A DNA stretch of 64,000 nucleotides from Sarcocystis neurona (taxonomy: Eukaryota > Apicomplexa > Conoidasida > Eucoccidiorida > Sarcocystidae). Made by a program: the position numbers and the translations under genes. How positions within the stretch are numbered: the stretch's first letter is position 1; every line of letters begins with the position of its first letter. A model generated the notes under the pieces. That model was not told the DNA's origin. It saw nothing but the letters and a program-made list of their open reading frames with translations, and did not search any database. The stretch spans positions 903,285-967,284 of the forward strand of contig KL647288.1 of the NCBI GenBank assembly GCA_000727475.1. The letters run 5' to 3'. Positions 36,301 through 49,500 of this stretch are shown piece after piece.

Positions 36301-37499
36301 CTTCTTCTGCTGCAGCATATCTCCGCTGTCTCTGGTAGACCTGCAATCAATCGCAGTGCATCTCTCCCTTCTTATTTTTTCTTCTGCAAGCGTGTGTGTA
36401 TGTGTGTGTGCTGCTTTTTTGTCTCCCCCTCTCTCTCTGTGTCCCCTATCCTCTCCTTTTTTCTTCTGCTGTCTCTCTCCCTCTTCTCTTTCTCTCGACT
36501 TGTCTTTCAACAAACAAACCATCCCCCCCCCACCACACACACACGCAAAAATATATACATACACATGCAGCAGCGTATGCCTTTCGGCAACAGCGACACG
36601 AGGACAGTAGACACAAAGATAGGGATAGAAGCAGACGGGAAAAGAAAGATCGAGAAAAAGAAGAAAAGACCGAAGAAGAAGAAGAGGCAGAAGAAGAAGA
36701 AATCCTACAATTTCACTTGGAAAGAACTCTCGATGCGGAGGTGGCAACTAAGAATTGCCGCAGTGGCATACATATACAAATATGTGTGTGTGTGTTTTGT
36801 AGGAAGAAAGCGTGTTTCCCCCAAACTCGAAGGAAAAGGAGAGGAAGATGAAGAACTCAAGACGACGAAGAAGAAAGGCAAAGCAAACAAGAGTTCTCCT
36901 GCTGGCCGGGCAGCAGTCGTAGAGACGGGTTGGGCAACGACGAACTGCCGCAAAGAAATATATGTGCGTGTGTGGGCATGCGTGTATGTGTGTGGGGGTG
37001 TCTGCCAGCAGAGAAGACGAAAGGGCAGAAGTGGCATTTTTAGCTGCAGAAAAAGCGAGACGAGAACCTTCTGCTGCAGCAGGAGAGCCGTGGCTGGTTT
37101 TCTTGTGTGGAGGGGTAGGTCCCATTACTGGTTGGTGGGCACACGATGCATCTCGAGAGAAGAGGAGCAGCAGAGACGATCCCTAGTGGAGCAGCGGAGA
37201 ATTTCAGGCAGTATAAGGAAGGGAAACTGAGAAGGGCAGATAAAATGTAGAAAGTCGCGCGGAAAGGACGAAGTACGAAGAGAAGGACGAAGGGAGACAC
37301 GTGCGTACCCGCGGACACAACGCACCTGCAGAAAGCAGTAAGAAGCAGCCCACGAAGAAACTTCATACGCAAAAGTTCTACTCATATATACATGCGCAAA
37401 CATATCTATGAAAGAGTCCGTCTTCACACAGAAACATCAAAACCAAACACATATATATATTCGCGTAGGTGGATAGCCATACGTGTATACCTACATACG

Positions 37500-37536
<37 letters not shown>

Positions 37537-40500
37537 CACTATATATATATATATATATGTGCAACGTAAATAGGTAGAGAAAGACAAAAGAAATGGATAT
37601 ACATCCATATGTGTGTAGATATGCATATATGTTATACATATACACGTATGTGTAGAGCTTCACATATATATAGTTATGTAGATATATTGAAGGAGAGCCA
37701 ACGTGCAAGTGACCCCTTGCAGGTTCACCTGCGAAGCATAGCTGTGTGAACAGACTTGGGAATCTGCAGAGATTCTTGGTTAGTTGGGGGAGAGATACAG
37801 AAGAACGGAAAGGACTTGCAACAGAAAAGGAGAGACACATTAGTGAGACTTCTGCTCGTACAAATCGCGAGCCACGTGTGTCTTGAAGCGAAACTTCTCT
37901 CGTTAGAGACGAGGCAGCAGCAGACACGGAAGGAGACACGGAGACGGGGACAGACACGGAGACACGGAGACGGTGAGATACGGAGACAGGAAGACGGGGA
38001 CGGGGAGGCGGGGGGATAGGGAGACATGGAGACGGGAGGACAGTGAGATAGGGAGACGGGGACAGAAAGACGGGGGATAGGGAGACACGGAGACAAGGAG
38101 AGACATGGAGACGGGGAGAGACGGGGAGACATGGAGACGGAAAGACGGGGAGACACGGAGACAGGGAGACACGGAGAACAACGGGGGGTCAGAGAGAAGA
38201 CGAGGCAGCGAGACATGAAGAGAAGCGAGACAGATGGATATTGAGGCATGCAGGGGTTTATACGCATGCATACATACATAAGGATTTGAACATATGAATA
38301 CATAGATATTCATACATATATATGTAGATATAGAGAATTGTCTATATAGGGAGATATATATGTAGAGAAACAGGTATTGAGTGAGACATATATACAGAGA
38401 GACACAGAGAAAGAAATACAAACATATACGTAGAGACAGATACTCATACGCACGTGTATATCGATAGTACATACACACACACACAGAGAGACGTACATAT
38501 ATATACACATATACATATATATATGTATATGTATGTAAACGTGCGTAGAGAAACGGACGTCTGCGTAGGGGACAGGTATATATCAAGAGAGAGATATATG
38601 GAGAACTTTGAGCGTCAAGACATAGATACAGAGAGAGAGCAAATAAAATATATTAAGGTAAGTGTGTATAGCACGGAGACATTTATATACACAGATCGAG
38701 AAAAGTAGACACGGAGAAAAGTGAGACCAAATCATAGAGGCACTTACATATGTACGTAGAGAGAGACGGAAAGAGACACACGTAGATAAAAGAAGAGACA
38801 GCGAATACAAACATGTCTAAATAAAATACGTACAACTCAAACATATACACACATATATATGTGACGACGACCTGAGCTGCCTTACCACAAGACTGCTGTC
38901 TTTTGAGAGCTATATGCTGTCATACATTCACATATATATATGCATGCATCTCCCTCTCTTTCTCTCTCTATAAATATGTCAGTAAGTGAATCAATGCATG
39001 CTCTCCATTATATAGAGTGACTGATTTCCTAGTATGTACCTAGACGGCGTACATTCACCAATCTACTGTCGTGTATTCGCTATTTCTCCCCGTTATTACG
39101 CTCTATTCCTTTATTTATCTCTTCCGATTAACACACACATATATATACACGTCTATCTACATAGAGAGAAAGCGACAGACACAGGGGGACAGCGGCGGAA
39201 CAACTGAGACATGTGTGACCGGGTTTCCCCTACATCAACATCTATAGACACATACATATCTCTATATTATATAGGTATGTACATATGTATACACACACAT
39301 GCGTGTGTACATAGTGTACATACACATGTGTATATATATGTGGATGTGGAGACATATATATGTATGAGCGAGGCCGATGAACTTTTGATTTTGTGAGTTG
39401 ACTAGGAAGGAAGTGACTTCGGGAAGGCGAAAGAAACAATTACCTCGATAGTAACTTGAGCCTTTATGAAGAGTTCTTGCAGGTGAGACGCTTCCTCCTG
39501 CAGCTGCACACAACCCCAGCACGCCCCACCCTGCAGCAGCAAATAGTCTTCTTCCCGGCCCCTCGCGTAGCTGTCGCTGTCTTTCGAGGACCATTTGAAG
39601 AGACAAACACTTGATGCATGCACACACGTATATATGCAAAGCAGGCAAGGGACAGACATACACACACACACACATATCCACAAATACATTATCTCTATAT
39701 AGACGTATATTGCTACGGAGCCCCACATATATTCATATGTATGTGGAGGTAGTCATTTCTTCAGAGACTTATATACCTCCATGTATATATATATATGTGC
39801 ACAGCTGCGTATACTTAGATGAAGAAGAACTACCCATACATGACTATATATATATACGTATACGTGTATATGCATGTATATATATATGTGGCACATTTTC
39901 TTGATTTATGGACTTGCGTGCGTCTACGTGAATCAAAATGTAAAGAGATATACATGAAAGCAGAAGAAAATGTGGGGGTCTTCTCTTCTTCATGTGGCAC
40001 ACACATATGCAGTGGAAAATAGACAGAAAAAGCAAAAGAAAGATGTGAGAGAAATACAACACGGGTAAACATTTACATTCCGTCCTTCTCCTCAACCTAC
40101 AATAAATCAATCTCTACATACATACCGTCCATATATACATATACACACAGAACGATCCACATTCACACGTGTATATATATATGTTCCTCATCTTTACAAG
40201 CACATATATATACACACATAGACAGAAAATATATATATATAGGTAGGGAAATAGATAGATGTACATATATATATATATATATGCATATATGTATATGGAC
40301 TGCTCATCATTATACGCATACGCATATATATACCTTGCTCATCTTTTTGCGCATATATTTACATAAACATATATGTCCTCCTCATCTTTATATGGAAATA
40401 CAAACATATCTATCTATATTTCTATACGTTAACACACATATATGTTTGTATTGCTCATGGTCACATGCATATATATATGTATTGCACATCTCCATATGCA

Positions 40501-43500
40501 TGCATATGTACATATATCTTTATGTATATGTACGTGTGTCCCGCTCGTCTTTTTGTATCCGGATAGATATTATGTGCTGATCATCTTCTGTGAGTCTGCA
40601 CTCGTATACGTCCACCTGGCCCGGTTTATATGTACACTTCTGTAGACGTGCTGCAGAGACCCGTCCCCACCCCCTGCCTTCTCTGTGTTTGAGGGTCTCG
40701 CTCGAGGATCTGCTGGTCGAGTTTTTCCACCGAAAGAGCAAATCACGAAAAACTTTACTTTTTTTCTTTCGTGCGCCACCTGGGCCAAATCCTCGTGCAG
40801 CAGCCGCAGCTGCTGACGCAGCAGCGTCTCTTCCCTGCGCGACCGCTGGCAGGCAGCAGCAGAGAGACACCCACACACATACGCACGCACTTCGTCTCCG
40901 ACACGAGCCGCACGTCTCCGCCTTTTCAAAAAAAACACACGAAGAGCCCCCCCCTTCCTTCTATCTGTCTGCGCAGCAGTTCGGACTTTTCAGCGGCCGT
41001 CGTATCGACGCGTCTTCCTGTGCATGTGACACCGAGCTGCAGCGCAGGGAATAGACTTCGCCGCCATTTCGGGAGAGAGACGGCCGTCTCCGTCTCTCTC
41101 CTTTTTTTTAGACGAATACGGGGAGACACGAAGAAAATGAGCAGAGCATCCTTGTAAAAGTGTTCGCGTATGTGTGGGGGACGGGGGGGGGGGGGGCAGA
41201 AAAGGCGGTCACACCAGCTGCTGGCTGCGTTCAGGTGGTCGTCTGCATGCATCGGATATGCGTAACAGAAACCGGCAAGAAATTCGAGTATTCGAGGCTT
41301 GTGGGCATTCCACGCAGGTGATCCACACTTTAACAGCCATCGCTAATATACACAAATATATATATTGGCTCAAGAACGCGTGCCAACATGTGCAACTCCA
41401 CTTATATATGTATGTGTGTGGATACATAGGTGGACATACATAAAAATAAGAAAGGTAGATAGATTAAAGAGATAGAGAGATAGAGACTCGAAGAAATATA
41501 TATACATAGTGGGACGACATACATATATATATAAATAGATATACAGATAGAAGAGTAAGACAGGTAAGATGAGACGTACGTAGAAATACGAGTACATATG
41601 TAAAGCAATAGATATACATATATGTATATATGTAATATTTATCCATATATAGAGAGAGGAAGACATACATACATATATATATTGACACAGGTGTGAAGAG
41701 CACTCTCCTGGCGGCACAGAAGAAGACGTTTCTCTCAATAGAAACACGTGTACTGCAGACAAATACCAACACATATTAAATATGTATCGCCACATACATA
41801 TATATTCATTCGTACGCACATATTATATATGTAGACACAGTCATCACTCTACATACTTGTAAAAGAGACAAATATATGTACTTGTTTAATTTAGTGCTAT
41901 ACAAATACATATATATACGTATATATATGCATATATATATACACGTGTATAACACTATATCAGTACATATATATATATGTATCTCTATATATGTACATAT
42001 ATAGACACACATGTGAAGCTATATATGTACATATATCAATATATATGTTTATATACATCTGTGAAACCATAGGTATACACGTATATATGTATACAATATG
42101 TGAAGCTACATCTATAAATGTATGCGTGTGTATAGGCCGGCGGACAGCCATTTTATCACCGGTCCAAGTTGGTGAATTTTTTAGGACTTCTTGAAGAGAT
42201 GTAAAAACGAGACGTGCTGTTTCTGTCAAACCCCGTCGTTCCTTTTATTTTCTCTCTTTTTCTCTCTTGACGTATTTCTGGACATCACAAGTTTGCTGCT
42301 TGTCTGTTGGAGATCTGCGTGGGTGCCGTTACACTGCGCGCGCGGTGTACATACACCCGAAGGGGAGTTGTCGACAGTTCCCAACGAACAGATTTTGCCA
42401 AATATAAAAACGGTACGCCTATACACATACATATATACATTTATATGTATACACGCGTATGCCTATGTATATACGTCTATGTCTACACATATAAATGTAT
42501 GTTCCTATACATATATATATGTATATGCGTACGTATACATACGCATATGCCTATATCTATATATATATGTATATGCCTGCATACGTATGTATATATCTAA
42601 TATAATGCACATGTATATGAAGCATGCGAGTTCAAATACGTATGTAGTTGTCCAGTCGAGAAGAAAAGACCAAGAGCATGTGTACCTTAGCAGCGGCTTC
42701 GTAGAGGAGAGCGTCACGCCGCAGCAACCGCGAAGGTGCCGCCGCTAAAATCTGCTGCTGCTGCTCCATAAACTGCTGCAGCCTACGAGCGCGTGCAGAT
42801 AGAGAGACGCGCAGGAACGGCAGCAAAATTTTCCCACCGGAACACCAGCAGCAGCGCGTCTGGCTGCCAGGAGCAGCTGTTTTCCTCACAACAACAGCAG
42901 CAGCAAAAAGAGTCAGGAGAAACGAAGAAGCAGCAGGTGGCCTTTGTGTAGAGCGCCGCCACCGACCACTTTTCTCTATCGCTCTTCAGCAGTACACCAG
43001 CAGCGGCAAGCACACCTCAACACCAGCAGCTCCTACGAAATTTAAACAGCAGCAGCAACACACATGTATAGAGAGAAAGACACAGAGACGGATCAGGTGC
43101 AGCAGCAGTTCTTCGAAATTCTCAACAGCAGCAGCAGCGCATCGAACAGTAAGAGCAGCAGCAGCAGCAACGATTTTTGTGTACAGCGACTGCAGCAGCA
43201 AGTTGTCAAGTCATAGCAGCAGCGGTTCGTGCACGCCGCAGCGCAGAAAACCTGCTGTTTTTATTCAAATCGGCTGCAACAGAAGGAGCTCTTACACGTT
43301 GCCAGAGCAGCAGCAGCAGAGCAGGAAGGAGAAGAAGCAGCAGCAGAGGTGCAGAGATGAGAAGCATCAGCAAAGCCGGGGAGAGAAGCAGCAGCAGAGC
43401 TACAGAGAAGGAGCAGGAGAGCTAGGGAACAGCAGCAGCAGAGCTACAAACAAGCAGCAGCAGAGCTACAGAGGAGCAGCAGCGAAGCTACAGAGGAGCA

Positions 43501-46500
43501 GAAGGATAGTTACAGAGAAGCAGCAGCAGAGCTACTGAGAAGCAGCAGGATAGCTACAGAGGAGCAAAATGAGAGCTACAGAGAAGCAGCACCAGAGCTA
43601 CATAGAAGCAGCGGGAGAGGTGGAGAGAAGAAGCGGCGGCAGTACCTGCGGGTCTCGTACGTACACTGGCGTGAATGTACCAGCAGCGGCAACATCAGCA
43701 GCATCAACAGCAGCGTTGCCGATCAATGTCAGCAGCAGCAGCAGGACAAAGGGTAGCAGAAGCTGCAGGGCATTTGGTCTAGGACTCACAGCAGTGCACG
43801 TAGCGGCAGGAGGAGTGATGGGGCAGCAGCAGCAGCAGGAGTGACGGGGGAGCAGCAGCAGCAGGAATGACGGGGCAGCAGCAGCAGAAAAGAGCAGGGG
43901 AAGCAATTTTTCGAGACAGCTAAACCGCGGTGCATGTTGCAGCACCAGCAGCAAGGACGAGCAGGCAGCAGGAACAGCAGGAGAAACAGCAGCAGGAGAA
44001 ACAGCAACAGCAGCAGTCAGATAGCGGGACGGGCAGCAGCAGCCGGAGCAGCACCACAAACAGCGATGTCTCGCAAGCGCGACGAGCAGAATACGCAGTG
44101 GCGGCGGGAGGAGTCGCCGACGGTCAGTCAGAAAAGGAGGTCACAGCGCGTTGCATGCCGCTGACAGCTGCAGTAGCTTGTAGAAGAGATGCAGCAGCAG
44201 CAGCGGAAGCTGTTCAGCAGCAGCTCCTAAACGGCAGCAGCAGCAGTAGCACGAGGAGCCGCACTAGGAGAAGCAGCAGCACCAGCCGAGACCAAAGAAG
44301 AAGCGGCCGCGAAGCAGCAGCAACAACAAAGCGAGGGCTCAGCAACAGCAGCACAAGCGCGTTCTTGTCCATCCCGCCGAAGCAGCAGCAGTGATGAGGA
44401 GAGAAGCCTACAGCCACATGCAACAGCAGCTGGTGAGAAGGTGACGGCAGCAGCAGCAGCAACGTAAGGCAACGAAGGACGCGTTATCACCTAAGCAGCA
44501 CCCGCAGCAACGGCGGTCGAAGCGATAGCGAGTAAAAGCAAGAGAACAAGAAAAGGAACGAGCAGAAAGGAAGAAGTTGCTGCGGCTTCTTACCAGCCTA
44601 GGCGCAAGTGTATCACAGGCAGATGCAAGAGGCGCTGCCACAAATGCAGACGAGAAGCAAACAGAAATCCCAGCGCTTCTTTCAACAAGAAGACACTGCT
44701 GCAGCGTGCCCCGCTGCTGCTGCTGCTCTTCTGCGTGCCGCTCCTTCCACTGTTGCTGCTGCTGTTGCCGTGGCTGCCGGGTGTGCGGGAAGGAGCTACG
44801 GCGGCAGAAGAAGAAGCGGTAGCGCTCATAGCGGCAGCAGCAGGAGCTGCAGCAAGAGCAGAGGGAGGAGGAAGGGACGGAGAAAACTTCTGCTGAGTCT
44901 TCGAAAAGGGAAGAAATGGCATATCTATCAACTTAAATGCCTGGGCCAGTGCCAGCATACTCTCTCCTCCTCTATAAAAAAAAGACAGCAACAGCAGCAG
45001 CACGACCGCAACCCCTACACATATATGCACATTTATGTACGTATATATACATATGTATGCGCATATTTCCATACAGACGTGTATACGTATATACGCGTAG
45101 ACAGTAATACATATATATATATATATACATATGCACATATACACATATATGTGTATATATACATATGCACATATACACATGTATGTACGTATATATATAC
45201 TCATATGTACATATGCACATATACGTATATACATACACATATATACATATACACATATATGTATATATATATACATATGCACACATACACATATACATAT
45301 ATATATATATATATATAAATTCTTAAATGCATATGTGTATATATGCTATATATATATGCATATATATATTGCATGCATTTAAGTATTTCCTCCACAGGCA
45401 AGTTGATACAGGCTTTTGTCTACTTTTCTGTCAACACTCGGCAGGAACGCTTCTTTGTATTGCTGTTGAAATGTTACTGCACTTGCCAATACAAGCGTAT
45501 TTACCCACGACTCTTTGGCTTCCCTCCTCCGCCATTCTCTTCATAAATATCTATATACAGACATGTGTATGTGTATACATGTATTTTCGTGTGCGCAGAA
45601 ATCTACACATATGAGTATTCGGCGGTGGAAAATATGGAGATGCACGCGCTTGCAAAAAATAATTGATGCGAGTGGCTCTTTGAATATCCCGGAGTTTGTG
45701 TGTGTGTGTGTGTGTATGTGTCTCTGTTTGTGTATCTGTGTGTACATACGGGCCATCTCACATGTCCTGCAGTGTATGTACACCAGAGACGCAGCATTAT
45801 TCAAGAATATACATTTCCTGTGGGCCTCTGCAGATGTGCTGGGCACTGTCCAGCGGAAGCGAAGTGTACTGGGGGTACGTGGAGTGTACGTACACCACAC
45901 AGGGCAGTCACCGCAACGAAGAGGCAGCAGATTCACGCACATCCACACAGTCTGCTGTTTCCCCAGGTGGACACCCGCACCCGCCAAACTCCCCACTTCT
46001 ATTTCCCTCAAAAATATTCTCGTTTTCTCTCTCTCTCTCTTTGTATCTCTGTATTGATATACGTATGCGCGCTCTGTGCAGTGTACGTACACCGGAGTCG
46101 TTCACTCGGCTAGCGAATCTGCAGGCAAGGCTGAGGCGTGGGGTGAAGGCTGTCGCCGAAAAGGAGAGTCAAATAAATATGTTTCGATTTGCTCCACGAG
46201 AAGCGCCATATTCCTGTCTTCTATATTCTCCAAGAGGCGGCTCTACAGCGGCGGCGCGACACACGCATACATCTGCATGTGTGTTCCTGTCCATGTGTGT
46301 ATGTGTGTGTGTCCACTGCGGTGTATGTACACTGCAGAAGTAGTACCCGGAGAGAGGCAAGAGGTGGCCATCTACGACGTGGGGTTTGCACATGCGAGCC
46401 GAGAGACACCCCTGCATACATGCTGCAGCAAAAAAGAGAGAGGAGCAGCAGAAGCAGCTGCAAATGCCACAGAAGAGAGCCACGAAGAAGAGAAGACACA

Positions 46501-49500
46501 AGGAGGAGACGGAAGCGAAAAAGACGAGGGAAACAAATCGAAAGGCCAGAAAGGTCGATACAATGTCCTCCCCCTATCTGCCGCACTCTCACTTGTCGTT
46601 GCGCGTAGCCAAAAATATCCACACGTATACGTATATATATGTATATATGGAGATGTGTACGTATAAATCTATGCGTGTAAAGACACACATTGATTCGTAG
46701 ACGTATATACGTATATATACGTGTGTCTATTCAGAGAGGTATATGCACATATATTCATACAGATACACATGCATACATATAAGTGTACGCGGGTATAGAC
46801 GTATTGACTTGTAGAAACATATATATACGTGCCTATTCAGGAGATATATACATGCTTGAAGATTTACACCTCTATTATATACTCGTGTATTCATATATAA
46901 TGGCACAGTAATGTATATCCGCATGCTAAAGAACTACATATATACATTCGCGTACGCGTTGGCTTGAATACAAATGATCAAGCCCCCTGTCTCTACTTCT
47001 CTATGTATGTATATATACACCTCTGTGTACACCTTTATATGTGTATAAACCTGACGGTATACAGATTTACGCGCTATATATACGTATATGCTTGCAGTTA
47101 CAGTACATATATCTATATATGTATTTGTACGTATATATGGACATATGTACATATCCATCGATACATATATATATGTGTATGTCGGAGGTACGCACACGGA
47201 AGGTATATACATGCGCCTTGTATACGTCTTTCTACAGGCATTGGAACAGGAGGTATCTAACAGCATCTCCGTAAATATAATATACAAATATATGGATTAA
47301 GTGTAGCGATATATACATATATATGTGCACGCTGTAAAGAAATAATTACATACATATATATATATATATATGTATGCTCCAGTAATATGTACTTATGTGT
47401 GTATATTTATATTTATATACCCCACGTCTATAACTATATATATATATATGCGCATCACTGGTATAAATATATACATATATGTGCATCTATACTGACCCCT
47501 TAGATACACATAACATATATATATATATACGTTATATACATGTATACAACGTAACTTTATGAATATTCCCCCTACTTTGACAAATATACATATGGACGGA
47601 TAGATTAATAGATATAGACAGATGGATAGATATAGATAGACAGATTTAGATAGATAAGTGGATATATAGAGGTCGATAAAGATAGGCAGAAAGAGATAGA
47701 TAGGTAGAGGTGGATCGATATATATGTACGTAGGACTGCTCAGCAGCTGAGTATAAACGGGCGTAGAAAAGTTCCATTTAGTTGATCAAAGCAGTGAGAA
47801 GAGGTGACTTCCAGCAGATATGTTTGGGTGCCTACTTTCGCCCTTCTGTCTTTCTGTTGGCTCTCTGAATATATTCATATATACAAACTTCCCAGCAAAA
47901 TACACTACGATACATATATACGTATATATGTAGAACCATACTTGTTGAATGCTTGTACACATGTATATATTAGAAGCTTACACATATATATGTATATATA
48001 CCTACATCCGCATACACACATATATATAAATGTATCACTTTTTATATGCTTACGTATATATGTATACATATATATATGGCGCTTATATATGTATACCAAG
48101 AGGGCTACATTTATATATATGTGAGTATATAGGCATACACGTATACGTATGTACTTGTTATGTGCTCTACTACATAACACATGTTAGACCTTTTCTACAC
48201 AAATCTACATGAATCCTTACACATTCACACATAGACAAATACTCTGCTACATACACATATATATATATGAGATGCTTACACATATACACCTCTATTCTGC
48301 CATATATATGTATGATCTTTACATATGCTGCCCACATATATATGTACTAGATGCTTACAGATATGTACCTGCATCTGTACATGAATATACATGTATATGT
48401 ATGTTTTATATGGCTGACTCCACCTATATGTATATAGGAGATATATATATATATATACGTACACAGGGCAGGGTGGATGCAGGTATATATAGATAGCCCA
48501 ATATATCTTCAACATTTGACTCCCTCTGATTTCATATGTAGGCGTTTTTGATGGATTCCTCACTGTCGACATTTTCTGTCATAATAAACGTGTTCACTTG
48601 CAGATAAAATTTAATTAATCGTGTATATATATATATACACACCTTCTGCCATAAATACATATATATATAGACATATGGATAGATGGATAGATAGGTAGAT
48701 GGATAGATGTTTAGGTGTGTATATGTATATACGCACCTTCTGCCATAGTTACATATATATATATATAGATTGATAGATAGATAGGTAGACAGATAGATGT
48801 ATAGGTGTGTATATGTATATACACACCTTCTGCCATAGATACACGCATACATATATATATATATGTATAGGTAGATAGACAGATGTATAGACAGGCAGAC
48901 AGATATATACTCCTCCTGTCATACATAGTGAATATGTCATATATTGCGATACGCGTACGAACTGATTTATCGCATAAATGTCCCCCACAGTGGGGGAGAA
49001 AACACGTTGAAAGAGATGTATTTCTTAATGAGGAAACTTTACTACATCGACCCTATACTACGCGTATACACACGTACGTATATACATATATACATATATG
49101 TGTACGAACATATATATAGGAAGCCAGAAAGGACGGGGCGTATATCCACGTAGATAAAAAAGGAGCAGCACGCGGTTCAAGACGTAGACGAACAGGACAC
49201 AACAATCCCTTGCTGCCCACACCACTCATATATATATACATGTGTAGACACGTATGTATCATCAAGCCATATATATACATGAATATCAAGAAGAAGAGCT
49301 TCACAGACGTGGACAGAAAGTCAGAAAAGTAGAGAAACGTTCACCTACTCGTATATCCGCTTCTTTTTGGACCCATTTATATATGTAGAGAGACGGAGAG
49401 ACGCCAGGCTATATATACAGAGAGGGCAATTACCTATTTGTAGTCATATATAACATCAAGTATATACGTAAGCCCGTGATATGTATGCAGGTATATACAG

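Noticed and set aside
45404..45546. Plus-strand terminal exon [20 protein letters not shown]
   Set aside because: The acceptor is good, but the minus strand is also coding-like ([18 protein letters not shown]) and better fits the PPP1R21-like gene; I could not decide, so neither is listed.
48960..49035. Plus-strand exon [18 protein letters not shown] after CCCCCACAG
   Set aside because: The acceptor is half of a CCCCCAC-A-GTGGGGG hairpin, there is no partner exon, and it lies opposite the long minus-strand gene.
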